A stretch of 64,000 nt of DNA from NCBI GenBank assembly GCA_036898215.1, contig CM072554.1, positions 30,343,377 through 30,407,376 of the forward strand. The letters are read 5' to 3'. The translations under genes were made by a program, and so were the position numbers. The notes beneath the pieces are model-generated. The model was not told the DNA's origin. It ran no database searches and was given only the letters and a program-made list of their open reading frames with translations. Source of the DNA: Platycarya strobilacea (lineage: Eukaryota > Streptophyta > Magnoliopsida > Fagales > Juglandaceae). Positions 46,238-58,640 of the stretch are shown here, in pieces. Within the stretch, counting starts at the first letter, position 1. The number at the start of each line of letters is the position of its first letter.

Positions 46238-47153
46238 TATGCTAAAAATAATATAATATTGTTGAAACAATGAAAAATGATAGGTATATATATTGATAAA
46301 GTATTGTACCTATCATTTGTGCAGATCATTTTTTTTTTAAATTTATGTTTGTTTACTTTTTAGTATTATGTTTATTTAATTTTTTTGTTTTTTACACAAA
46401 ATATATTTTGAAAAAAGAAAAATAAATTTATGATATCGATACTGATTAATTCAATACCTTTTATCATGGACCACCCTAAAATATTTGAGGTGGCTGTTAC
46501 AGTCCTAAAGATCATGGATTGGTTTTGCCACTTGTACTTTCATGATAAACAAATTAACCTAAACAACTTATTTTATTCTCACTAGCTCTACATGATCAAT
46601 ATTTTTAAGCCACTAATAATTAGAATGTCTAAAAAATCTTCTTCATCTAAACATATTTTTAAATTTTCAAACTATTGTCGCAAAACCCCATGATAAAAAC
46701 CAGTATCTAACAATTTCATTCAAAATTTGTCGTCTTTAGAAACATCCCACATTGCTATATAGTACTTGTTTGGTGACACGTAACTAAGCGTTTGAAAATG
46801 ACTTTATATTTAAAAATATCAAATTACTGACTAGTTCAGATACCACTTCAAATTATTGACTATTTCTATCAAGTTAATTGCTTGAGTTTGCCCCTTACTC
46901 ACGAAATGTTCTTAAGTAATTCATGCGTGCATATGCATGCATACATTAATCTAATAGGTGTGAGTACAACAATATAGTTAGATATTTAAACCTAGTAAGA
47001 AAATATTCAAGGATTATTTCAAAATAATTTCCTTCAAACATTAGCTAGTGGTTGATTATTAGAAAAGTCCAAACCTGACTAGCATACATTGATCATATAT
47101 AGAGATCATCATAATAATTACCAAAGTACCAATTGGGACTTAGTAGTCCAATT
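46238..47153. other. Unassigned AT-rich spacer
   Basis: No gene seen. It contains a hairpin at about 46272-46320 (AATGATAGGTA / TACCTATCATT around a 20-bp spacer) and scattered poly-T runs. Possibly unique intergenic DNA. Confidence 0.4.
46272..46320. repeat. Isolated inverted repeat
   Basis: An 11-bp perfect stem AATGATAGGTA / TACCTATCATT. No flanking duplication recognised; function unknown. Confidence 0.5.
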
Positions 47154-47616
47154 CACTACAAGAATATATGGTTTTTGTAGTGCTTAGAGTATGTTGCAAA
47201 AGTAACTCAAACGTAACAATTGAGAAAAGGTAGCGTTTTTAGCTATATCGCACAGTGGACACCCAAAAAATGTGGCTCTTGCGATAAAGCATAGTTTTCT
47301 AGGTAGTGTTGCAGTAATTCATCTATTTGCGGCACCAAGAAAACGCTACAAATTACCAGGTTAGGTGCCACAAATTATCACTGAACCTAGGTCTGACCAT
47401 GAAAGAGTATTCGTGGCAAATGTAGTTCATAGCTAAAACCCACTTCCTCGCTGCAATTACATGAATTTTATTAGCGGCACATATTAATATTGCCGGTTCT
47501 TTTTCTTATAGGCAGCATTTAAAAAGTTGCATTTTCTCATTTTGATGTCGCTAAAGATTATCAACGACCTAGCTTAGTCCCTATTATAAACTAAAGAAGC
47601 AATGCAATAGAGTTTA
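47154..47616 (+). mobile_element. Possible CACTA (En/Spm) transposon 5' end
   Basis: Begins CACTACAAGAATATATGG, the typical CACTA terminus, and is followed by repeated 'cgctaca', 'gccacaaa', 'gcggca' words resembling subterminal repeats. The opposite end (TTGTAGTG) was not found near the far side of the inserted LTR, so the element is incomplete or its end lies elsewhere. No transposase seen. Confidence 0.45.
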
Positions 47617-50600
47617 TGTGACGCCCCCAACTCCCACGTATGGAAACACGAGAATTGAGGCGTCGATATTGTGATGACCCCGAATTTCCCTACTATATTT
47701 TTATTTAATTAAATAAATATTGCAAAGGTGACTTAGGTAATTTAGTGGATAAAGCCCTAAAAAGTGGGTTTAGAAGTAGAAGGCCTTAAGACCATAATCA
47801 AGACTTTAGGCCCAAGTGGAGATTACAAGTCCATAGGCCATGAAATGAAACCCAATAGTCAACCCAAGCCCATGCATGAGGACACATGTCAAGCTAGAAA
47901 AATTTTTGTAAGTTAACTAAGACTAGTAGGTGAAAGAAAGAGAATACTAGTAGGTGAGGAGGGTGACTAGTTGTTTTGGTTGGGGAAAGGAAATAGACGA
48001 TCAAAGATGAGATCTCCTCATCTTTTCCTACCTAGATAGGCATGTGAGACATGGGCACTTTTCCAAAGAATATCATCATAGGATTTTTCCATATCTAGCC
48101 AAATGATGGGGCAAGATTTGAGAGGTTTTGAAAATGAGAAAAAGAGAGAGGGATTCAGTGGGCTATAGCCGAATACCCTTAGGGTTTTTCTCACAAGCTT
48201 TTTCCAAATCTTGAGGAATGATTGCTAAGATATATTGAGAAGGCAAGTGAGAGCTTGATTGGTTGATTGAGTGAGTGATGGAACAAGTGGGGAAGAAAAG
48301 AAAACCAATGGAGAGGGATGGGGGCTACAAGTGGTAACCGGCCACTCTCCCTCCTTGTGTGCTCTCTTTTGCTTTCAAATCTAGATGAATTTGACATATG
48401 AGATTGTGTAAGAATAGACAAGACATGAGTGTAAGAGTATGGAAGGGAATGATGACTTGAGATGTTGATTGATAGATGCAAAAAGTGGGAAGAAGGGAAG
48501 GAGGGTTCGGGTGAGGTGAGTAGCCGACTCCCCTCCCTTTTTGGTATTCTTCTTGTCACCAAATTTAGACTATAAGATTGTGTAAGAGTGATAGAACAAG
48601 TGAGTATAAGAAATAAAGTGAATAGTTGATTACTTGAACACATGAAAACAAGGAAAATAGAGTAGGAAAATGATAGGGTTTCGGATGGAGCAAAAGGGCA
48701 AGGGATCCGAACCCCACTCTTGCCTTCTCCCAAAAGTGAGATCCTCAAATCTCTTGGATTGACATATGAGATGATTATTGGGAGATAAGGAGGTGATGTG
48801 AGGTGATGGGACGGCTTAGAACCCTTTGAGAGAGGCCGGCCATATAGGGAGAGGAAGGAAACTATTTCTTCAACATAGAATGATCTAGATTAGGTATTAT
48901 GTGATCAAGTGATGGGGGTCACTCAAATGTCTTTCAAAATCCATTAAGTGTCACTCCAAGTTTAGGGGAAATGAGTGGCCTAGAGCCTAGGAAAGTCCCA
49001 TGGCCGAATGGCCTTGTTCCCTTTCGTTTTGATTGCCTCATTTGGTCACCACACACACACACATCTATCACTCTACCTCATGGCAACTCACCCTCCCACT
49101 CCATTCTCTTTGCTTCATTTCATTCCACCACCTAAATATCAAAACACTCTAAGCCTAGAGGAAGAAGAAGCATGTGGTTTTGAAAGGAGTAATCCTAGAA
49201 GAGGTAAGTGATTTTGTTAAGCTAACACAAACTTAGAAGATGTAGAGAAGAACACTCTCTATATTCATACTTTCTAAAAAGAAATCTCCTATTTGAAAGT
49301 GACATATTCTTAGTTTAACTTAATGAAATATTTCTTATGTTTTCAGAACTCATCTAAGCTTGTTAGGAAAATTGTAAGTATATCCTTATTTTACCTCTAG
49401 CATCTGTAATATATTTTTGAGTGAATAGGCTTGTATTGCTTGATTTTTCTAGCTTGGTATGCCATAATGAAACTTTTTGATAGAAATGTTATTTTTAGTT
49501 AGATGCAAACCCATGCTTAGAACCTATGTTCCTTTTAAGTTGAGGGTTATAATATGTTGATGATTTTAGTGGATTTTGTTGAGGAGAAATTACTATGACA
49601 CATGTAAGCATGACTACGTTTAAGCTTTGTTGAATGATGGGTGATGTTGGATAGATCATTTGAAGAAACACCTTGATTTTTAGTAGTAAATATCTTATTT
49701 ATTGAAATGCCATGCTAGGATGAATATTTATAAAATATTGGTGGATCTAGTTATATTGTTCTTGGATGATATTATTACTATTATTGATATGATGGTTGGT
49801 GAAGAAATGCATGCTTGATAAAATAAAAGTTTGAAGCTTGAAGAAAAAAAAAAAGAGAGAGAGAACATGCTTATGGGGTTTTCGGTTTGAAGGGTTTCTT
49901 AGAATGGAAATCTTTAAAATTTATTTTTCTTTCATGAAATACTTGCATTTGGAAATTTTGGAGAATTTAGAAACATAAAGAGTAGGAGAATATCATGCAT
50001 ATTTTCGGTTTCCCCATGAGTGTTCAAGTAGGATACTTGTTTTAATGAAATAAGATATGGAACATAAAATCTAAGGGCTATAAGGTTTCGGATTGATCTT
50101 TTGTAAGGTTAGAAAATTATTTCAACTATTGAACTAGGGCTTGAGAGTGAAAGGAAGAAGAATGGAGGAAGAAAACACCAAGTGGAGACAATGAGGGTCT
50201 CAGCCCAAACCCTAGGTGTGGAAGCCAAGTGCCCTACTTAACCCATTAGAACCAACTAAGTGTTTTTGCATAAATGATGAATCGAATGAGGTGGGGTTTG
50301 TATGAAAAATGACCAAATGTGTACTCGGGTTTGTCTCGAGTTTTGCATAACAAGTATTAGAAGTTGCATGTCCCATGCATAAGCACGAAAACCTTGTTTT
50401 TGAGTCAAACACGTTTTCAAAAGAAAGGAACTAAAGTTTTAGAAGAATCCCAAAGGCTGGGACGGGGTAATGTCCCAGTGGAACTCCCTGCTCACTCAGG
50501 AGTGGCTAAAATTGAGTGAACACCCCTGGGTCAACGAATAACAATCGACGGACCATGTATGGCTCCAAAAGGTGTCCAGAGCATGGTCCCACCTAATGCT

Positions 50601-50918
50601 AGTGGGTGCCCTAAAAGCGGTGTTGGTCTCGGCCTCACCATATGATATGATATGATAAATGGGGCCTAAGATAAGAAAAGACGAAAAGTTTTTGAACAAA
50701 ATGTCTCTTTGGAGAATATGAGTCAAGAAAATTTTGCTATATGATTTCATGAACGAGTATACAACTGAAATTTGAGAAAAGACAAGAAAGATGAATTTTT
50801 TCACGAGCATGTGCATCGGTCCATCATAAGTCTCATCTTACTGTATATGTATGTATTTGCTTGTTATTCACTTAAAAGTATGTCTGAAATGCTTTTGTTG
50901 TAATACTGATGTACTTGT

Positions 50919-50940
50919 TGAGATTTCCCCCGAAATCTCA
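50919..50940 (+). promoter_or_regulatory. Conserved LTR hairpin (F1)
   Basis: TGAGATTTC / GAAATCTCA, identical stem to 2078-2099. Confidence 0.55.
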
Positions 50941-51125
50941 CCCCTCTCTATGTCCTTACTATCTTTCTCCTTTGGGAATGATAGAAGTAGTTGCAAGTGA
51001 CGACGGATCAACAGAGTATGACTCTTGGGGCGATACCTCAGACCCCCAGGGGCTCGATTGAGTCCACCTTTATGAGGCCAGTGACTCTAGATCTTTTGGG
51101 CCGATAGGCAGAGGAGTCACTAACG

Positions 51126-51317
51126 ATGGCAATGTACCGTCTTGCTGGATTATGCCTTACGGGGTGTGGCTTAGTGTTAGGAGTAGATGAGTCCCTTCAC
51201 TTGGGACGTCTTTTTGAGTCGCCCACTAGGGTGATTTGTGAAGTAGGGCCTAGCTTGGACCTAAATCGTATTTGCTGGGGACTAGGCCTTAAGGAGATAA
51301 AGGAGCCTGTATGTTGA
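51126..51317 (+). pseudogene. LTR-borne small ORF, F1 copy
   Basis: ATG start at MAMYRLAG, then LTGCGLVLGVDESLHLGRLF, VICEVGPSLDL and a C-terminal KEIKEPVC, 63 codons in one frame. The GCC core reads GCG (Cys to Gly). The upstream part in the same frame is open to about 51018 except for a TAG at the position where other F1 copies have CAG or TAG. Confidence 0.45.
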
Positions 51318-51936
51318 ACTAAATGGGCAATGGGAATGTCCTCTTTATTTTGTAAAGCCTTTTGAACTTATGTTTTGTAAAGCCTTCCCGCTTGTTGGAA
51401 GTGCTCTTTTGTGAATCTGGACATGTTAAGAAATATTTGCTTTGGATATGTATAATGTTTAATTTGGGATTAGTAGCAAAACCGTGTGATGTATAATGTA
51501 GAAGGCTTGACCTTTCTTCCACTGTGAAAATCTTTCCTTTACATTTAAAAAAAAAAACGTACTCACACGATATGACGAGGGGTGAACTTCCTTGTGTCGC
51601 TCATCCCCGACATTTCTATTCACGTGCGATCCCAAGTGTGGATTGGGGCATCGACAGAGATGGTAATAACAAATGTCACACACCCCAACGATAAGTGCCA
51701 AGTATGTACAAGTAACATGTATAAAATAAAAGACGCAACGGTTAAGGTAATTCAATAATTAAGTACTAGAAGTTTAACATATTACAAACTAGTTTAACAT
51801 GAATTCTTCAACAAGAGATTTAATACAGTCATCCCATCCCACGAGAAAGTGATCCCCGATTACTCCTCCGATAGAACTGCATCCTCAGGCTTTGCATTCT
51901 CGTCATCTGCATCAAAATCTACGATACCAAGAACGG

Positions 51937-51947
51937 TACCTTAGGTA
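51937..51947 (-). promoter_or_regulatory. LTR hairpin/palindrome, variant
   Basis: TACCTTAGGTA perfect palindrome preceded (minus strand) by TTACT, at the position held by the GAGATTTC hairpin in other LTRs. Confidence 0.4.
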
Positions 51948-52469
51948 AGTAATAATCCAAACACATCACAAGATTAAAATACATTCATGTAACAACAAAA
52001 TGCGTGAATATGACACCTTATGCATGAAACTCAAAAATTATCTTTCCGAAGATAAATAATTTCCACCCACTCTAAAAATCCCATGGCCCACAATAAAATC
52101 TATTAAAAACAACTACCATTTTTTCAAAAAATGTCCCAAATATCCAATTTACATTGTAGGTGGGAATCGCAAGTGGAACTCTACCACCATCCCTACTTAC
52201 CACCGTCCTATCGTGCCACTCATTCAAAACCATTCAAACCAATCATTTCAACATACCAAACATCAAGTTACACATGAAAACTCAATTTTCTAATATACAC
52301 ATGATCATGAGACTATGAAATGACTTATGTTTACTTACACTTAACTGGTGCATTCCTTTTAAAACTTACTTATCTTCATAAAGAACTTTCATGAAAATGA
52401 TGCACAAATTTTCTTAACATATAAAGTTTTTTTCTTAAAATTTTTATTCTTATATATCTTATTCATAAC

Positions 52470-52985
52470 CACAACGGCAGATCAAATTGCTTTCTTCATT
52501 GGGTATCTTAGCATGACAGCAGATCGAATCATCTTCACTGTCAGCTTTTATATTCTTGTCAGTCATACGGCAGTTACGTATCGTCTTCACTGTCATGAAG
52601 AGCCTTATCATATTATGATGGCATATCGAATCGCCTTCACCTCTGATCATGTCAGTCGAATGGGAGTTACGTATCATCTTCTCTATCGCGACACGAAAAT
52701 ACTTATTATGGCGGCAATCACGTATCACCTTTACCGCCAAATCATCTCAGTCATGTGGGCGTTACATATCGTCATCCCCATCATGATGTAAGCATTCTTA
52801 CTATAGCGGACGTTACATATCTCCATCCCTGCTAGTCATGCCAATCTTATGAGCGTTACGTATCGCCATCCCTGCTTTGACATGAATTCTTTTCATTCGA
52901 TAGACGTTACATATCACCGTCCCTATCGGCACGTCATTCATATGGGAGTTACGTATCGTTTTCCTCGTTGTGACGTGACTTTTAA
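52470..52985 (-). repeat. Minisatellite CAGTGAAGAC-GATACGTAA-type
   Basis: About a dozen diverged units; plus strand words 'gttacgtatc(g/a)', 'atcgtcttcactgtca', 'ggcagatcgaat'. One unit (GGCAGATCGAAT...TTCACTGTC) matches the F4 minisatellite at 36645 closely. It explains the open frames at 52459-53184. Confidence 0.7.
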
Positions 52986-54605
52986 ATTTCCCTATTCCTT
53001 TCTTATTTCCTGTTCTTATAAAAGTTTATGTCCACGTTTCTTTGAAAAAATTGTGATTTATAACATAAAAAAAATCTTAATGCTAACTACGCACTTACAC
53101 TTCACATATAATTCTTACATTACAATTCTTCTATACTTAAATCACAGACATTTCAACCAAAAGCAAGCTTTAGAATTAAACTGATTGGATATCTCACTCA
53201 AGCAAAGTATTGGACAAGTATCAAGCGAGGTTTTTGCATGTGTCTCGCTCGAAGTAGAAGTTGAGCAAATCTCGGGTTAGGTGTTTTTCCAACATAAAAG
53301 AAGTCACTTTTTTTACACAATCCCTATCCTTACTAACATCCATGTATAAACTCTTGGAATCCTTCATCCAAGTCCCATTATATTCGACAAAATTTTTGTC
53401 TTGGATCACAATTCTTAAAACATAGATAATTTCATTTGAATACAAACTAAAGTAATCTTACCATAATGCAACAGCATGATATTGAAACTTTATAAGTCCA
53501 ACTTAATTCTGGTTAACCAAACTTCTCACATCAACCCTCTAGATTTCCATTCATAATTTACCAAGATAAACTCTTACTTTTCAAAAGATTTCCTCTATAT
53601 ACTCTTTTACTTTTCCATAGAACAACTTACTACAACATTCATAGATTCTATCATTCCATCATCAAATAATCTTAATCCTTTCGCCAAGCCTTACAATTTT
53701 TCTCAAATACTTACCAATTTAATTTAGTCATTATATCCTTTATCAAAATATAAAAATGCATACTTCCCTAAGGGATCTTTTCCAAGTTCGAGAATCTCGT
53801 AAATCCTTAACATCATTCTTTTTTCATTTCAATCTCAGATATTCTTATCAAATCTTTAAACCATAATTTACCAAAGCATATTCTTGTTCCTTGTAATCTT
53901 TTTCTCTACTTATCTCACTACTTTCCATTTCCATCAAATTAATGCAACATAGCATGTCTGATGAATATATTAAATACTCAATTGAAACATCCTTGAACAT
54001 GTTAATCCTATATACACAAATAAACACTAAGAGAGAGTTATAAATGTACTTATACAATACATACAATCATGCACAAAATATCCAACAATCAACAAGTCCA
54101 AATGTAATGCCCCAATTTTTTGCCTCGATTAAAACATAACTCGAAGCGTCCAGACAAGTAACACAAGGCTACTTATCCTACATAAATGTAAGGAGCAGCA
54201 TGCATGCATCTAAGCTTACTAATTAAATGCAATGCGAAATACAGCGGAAAGAGGTAAATAGATTATTCCCTTGTGCAAAGATATCTAACTCTTGCATAAA
54301 TAGATCACATGGCATAGTAAAACTATAACTTTCATAACTTCATATTTACAAAAATAGATTGTATCCAAGGCTTATATAACCTAATTAGTTTTCTTAAAAC
54401 AAATAACATACCCCACCGTCGTCAGGTAATTTTACCATTTCACTTGATCACGTACATGAAAGATCATTCCATTTGGAAATGAGTATTTCGTAGAACCCTC
54501 ACAGTACCTCAAAATATCTTGTGCCGTTTGAATCTCGTTGCAATTTATCTAATCCTGCACAACATCTATTAATCCTTATTGAATGATAGATAAAATTTAA
54601 AAGAA

Positions 54606-54626
54606 TGAGATTTTCAAAAAATCTCA
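54606..54626 (-). promoter_or_regulatory. Conserved LTR hairpin (F5, minus)
   Basis: TGAGATTTT...AAAATCTCA on the minus strand, about 0.5 kb from the LTR end at 54103. Confidence 0.5.
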
Positions 54627-54869
54627 ATAAGTACACAGTTAATGAAATAAGGCATAGATAAAATAAGAAATTATCATACATAGGTCAAAGACAGATAACT
54701 TATGAAAATGCTTTATAAGACTTATGCATGTAAATGACCACTCTTCCTATACAAACTTAGACCTTACTTGACCCCACCAACTTATACTTAAAACTTATAT
54801 TTCTTCTATCTTCTTTCTTAATCTTGTGGATTTTACTTATTTCTTATCCTCGATGGGGTTTTCATACAT

Positions 54870-55205
54870 ATAATCGTCAGTCGTCTGGGCGTTACGTATC
54901 ACCGTCTCCATCTTGACGAGTCTCGTGTCAGTCTTCCGGATGTTACGTATCGTCGTCCCCGTCGTGACACGAAAAATACTTAACATAGCAGGCGTTACGT
55001 ATCGCCTTCCCCGCTAGTCATGTCATATGGGTGTAACGTATCGTCGTCTCCACTAATCATGTTAGTCATTCAAGTATTATGTATTGTCATCCCTATCATG
55101 ACATAACTCTTATTTTTACGATGGGCGTTACATTTCACCGTCCCCGTCGGCACGTTAGTCATATGGACGTTACGTTTCGTCGTTCCTGACATGACGTGAC
55201 TTTAG
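54870..55205 (-). repeat. Minisatellite GACGG-GATACGTAACGCCC
   Basis: Eight or so units with (plus strand) 'gcgttacgtatc(g/a)' and 'ccgtcgtgac' words. It is homologous in word content and position to 52470-52985 and 36645-36901. Confidence 0.7.
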
Positions 55206-56124
55206 TCTTATCATGTTCTTATATTTCTTAAAAATTATACTGAAAACTTATACTTTATCATGTTCTTATCAAGTCTTCTTATCACATTTTTCTTAACATT
55301 AACATTATGACTTATGACGATACATATGTAACAAAATGCAATATGACCACAACCTTAGACTTTCAACATGCATATCTCATGTCCTTAACCTTATGACATG
55401 TATAAACTTACTATGTTAACATGCGTCATGTGTAAATGCATTTATGTCACATCATTTTGTAACATCAAATCATAACAAATAAAATGATAAATTATTATAA
55501 AGTCATGGCTGACCGAGCGCCATATAAAATCAAACCTTATTTTTCTTTACTTGAATCATAAACTCTTCAATAAGGAAAATATCGAAATTAAACAAATAGA
55601 GTATCTTGCTCGAGTAAGGTATCAAGCGAGTGTCAAGCGAAGTCTCGAGTTATAGGGTTTTTCAATCTAAAACATATCATTTTTTCACATAAACCTTATT
55701 TTTACTTATTAAAACATAAATCTATGTTCATCTAATTTTCTTAGAATTTTCCATGACAAAGAAAACAATCCATAATCTAATAGATTTCATTTCAATCCTA
55801 TAAGCAAAGATTAAGCTTTTAACACCCCCTTCTTGTAGGCTAAGGAGTATCACGTAATTTTTCTAAAAATATTAATCCGGCATAAGATTCTTGGTTTAAT
55901 AAAAAATAAAATAACATTTATTTCATAAAATTGGAGTTGTAATAAAATGCCTTTGAAGAAAAACATTAATTGAAATAAATGAATTTAAACTTGTGTCATA
56001 AAAAGACATTTATTTCTAGAAATACTAAAAATTCAAATAACTGCTTAATCTACTCCTAGCTTGCTTGCTCGTACTAGTCTTTTTCTTCACTTACGTGGTT
56101 TTAAAAACAGAAAATAAACTAAAA

Positions 56125-56139
56125 TGAGTCGATGACTCA
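56125..56139 (-). promoter_or_regulatory. LTR hairpin, F6 variant
   Basis: TGAGTCGATGACTCA, perfect 6-bp arms, preceded on the minus strand by CCTTAC as in other families but with a different stem sequence. Confidence 0.55.
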
Positions 56140-56214
56140 GTAAGGAATCCACCACAACGTAAGATAATACTATAGGAAATTTTCATAAAACTTATGCTAA
56201 AATTTGAAACATGA

Positions 56215-56385
56215 CTGTGTACGCTAATGCTCATGCTGTGTATAACTGAACTATCTGATTTAACTGGCTAACTAACTTAAATTGACTAGTCTGAATTAAC
56301 TGACTGATCTATCTAAACTTACTAACTGATTTAACTGATCTATTTTAGCTGAGCTAATTTAGCTGAATTGATTGGCCAACACACT
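56215..56385 (-). repeat. Degenerate CTGA-rich tandem repeat
   Basis: Repeated 'aactgactgat', 'aactgatctat', 'gctaatttagctgaa' words with roughly 16-20-bp spacing; a further short block lies at 56560-56640. They flank a GC-richer segment (56390-56545) whose minus-strand open frame has no recognised domain. Confidence 0.55.
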
Positions 56386-57839
56386 TAACCCTGTGTGCAA
56401 AATTGTGCACTGGCCCCACGTTCTGCTGCAGTAAGGGGAGCTGCTGATAGTACTCTAGCATACTATGGTGGACCACGCTTAAGTCCGTGGCTTGCACATC
56501 CACCCTGATCTGATATGCATTGGTACCATGCATCTGAATGACCACCTGAAATAATTGATTTACTGAACTGAAGCTAGTTGAACTGTTTTAAATGACTGAT
56601 TAACTGGATGACTGCTTAATTGATTTCTGAATAGATTTAGTCTTATACTTGAACTTAACTCAACTTATATGACTTATGTGACATGAGATGCATAATACAT
56701 AGTAATATAAATAACTAGATCTCGCTGAATCTAAGCATGATGCTGAATGACATGATTGTGTGTTGTGTTATGCTAAATGACATACTTGAATGAAATGAGG
56801 GGTATATGAAAAATAGCTACCAAAGAACTGGCTTTACTATAATATAAGTTACATGTGAGAATCCTAATTTTGTGATCAAATTCACTAACCTCATAGTGTT
56901 GTTTCCTAAATTCTCCTTCTTAGCTTTACATTACCTATACAAAATTACTAAATTGTCACTAACGTTTCTAAAAGTAATGTGCGAAAAAATTCTACTGAAT
57001 GAATATGTATCTCGAAGAATAATAATATAATACACATTATACTTTATACAAAAGATATTAAATACTAATATCATAAAATAAAATACTTTTAAAATATTTT
57101 TCATTAAAAATATGCTTTAGTAAAACAATCAAAGCTATATTCAACCAGTCGAATATTTCTATTTAATTAAATTCATATTGTATAAAATAATTAAATGAAT
57201 ATTCTATTTAACATAGAAATCAATGAATACTTATATTTTAAAATATTTAAATACTAATAACTTATTAAAACTTAGAAAAAAAATACTTTGGACTATATTC
57301 AATTCTATCACAATAAGTTGTGAAAATCTAAATTATTAAAATAGGTTTTAATTCTTAAACTTAACATAATTATCCAATCTTACAAAAAATCTACCAAAAT
57401 CATATAATTATAAAAACAACAGCATCATGTATAGTTTTTCAATTATAATCTACCAAATAATATATCAAAATCTATAAGGATAATATTAAATATTTATTTC
57501 ATTCAATAGACATTGAACTTAAAGTGTTTAAATAAAGATTAAATTGTTTACTATATAGTACTAAAATCAAATCTTACAATTTAATCATAACAATATATAG
57601 GTAATTTACAAATATAGGTTTATGAGTTGACATAAATCATATCCACATAACATAAAACATTAACTGAAAAACATATAAGTAATTTAATCAAACCTACGTA
57701 AAACTTTTTGAAAAGCATCTAATATGTTATAATTAAAGCCTTAAAGGCTTACGGGCAGGGGCTTGATAGACTTGAAACAAGACACCAACGGAAACCCATA
57801 CAGGGGAGTTTATACGAAAACAGGGTGCTTACTGAAGGG

Positions 57840-58640
57840 GAAGAATCAAAGACGACGCTGGTGGTTGATGGTAAGAGGGAGAAAGAGGTAGAATCACATC
57901 GGCTTGTCAGAAAAATGAATGGGCTCTTCAGGAATGGACTGGCTGGTGCTGTTTGTGCTTCGAGGTGATGCTTCGACGTTTTCCAAGGTGGAGATGTGCG
58001 GTTGCTAGATAACGATGGGGAGATTGTTGCTCTATTTTTGGTATATATTAAAACAGAGGATTCGAATTGAAAAGAGAGGGGCTGCGTTCACCTCTTGTCA
58101 TCCATGACGGTGGCAGCGCTAGACATCACTAAGCGGTGGAGGCTTGATATTCGGCTTCTTCTGGTGGTTCCTGCTGCGTGAGATGAAGCTGTCCAAAGAG
58201 GATCACGGCTTGCTCCTCTTAGCTATACTCTATTTTCAGTGTTGCAAAACAGGGGATGTTGTGATATGTTTGAATGAGCAGTGACTATCCTTTGGTGTCA
58301 GCGGCGTGAAGCTTGGCAGTGGGGCTTCTCGGTGGTGGTTCTTGTGGCTACATGCGTAGGTCTGTAACCTGAGATATATTCCTTTCGGGCTGGCGGTAGC
58401 AAACCAATCCGCAGTGTGATATCTGTGAACGTGTGGGCTGATGGCTTCCGTCGTGCATAGGGGACATGGGGTTGGGTGATTCTCATGGCTGGGCAGTTAG
58501 TGGCTTGAAGGGCAGCATTGGGGTGCTAATGGCATGGATGAGTAGCTTAGTCTACGGTTCAAGTGATCAATACATGCATGAGGGGCTGTGTGATTGTAAG
58601 GTTAACGTGTGAAATATAAGGCGATCGAAAACAAACCCTA
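57840..58640 (-). other. GC-rich leader of the F6 LTR
   Basis: Compositionally distinct, GC-rich region in an AT-rich LTR. On the minus strand it follows a CTTATATTTC TATA-like site (about 58610) and includes a CTAGGGTTTG motif. It is equivalent in position to the E2 C-rich leader. Probably untranslated. Confidence 0.4.

Larger units (their letters stand above)
47670..51656 (+). mobile_element. F1 solo LTR, complete
   Basis: Begins TGTGATGACCCCGAATTTCC and ends GGGGCATCGACA. Flanks GATAT (47665-47669) and GAGAT (51657-51661) match at 4 of 5. It is 3,987 bp, direct sister of 1-2798 and inverted sister of 5663-9560. Its conserved module is internally deleted near 50640. The hairpin at 50919-50940 is perfect. 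No internal domain. Confidence 0.88.

Noticed and set aside
48191..48748. 185-codon minus-strand frame
   Set aside because: Antisense to the C/T-poor purine-rich part of the F1 LTR; low-complexity Ser/His/Leu composition and no sister frame of the same length.
52459..53184. Open frames on both strands with His/Tyr/Val repeats
   Set aside because: These are minisatellite translations; both strands are open simply because of the repeat.
56354..56545. 63-codon minus-strand ORF
   Set aside because: Lies in an F6 LTR between CTGA-rich repeats; no domain or sister copy to support coding.
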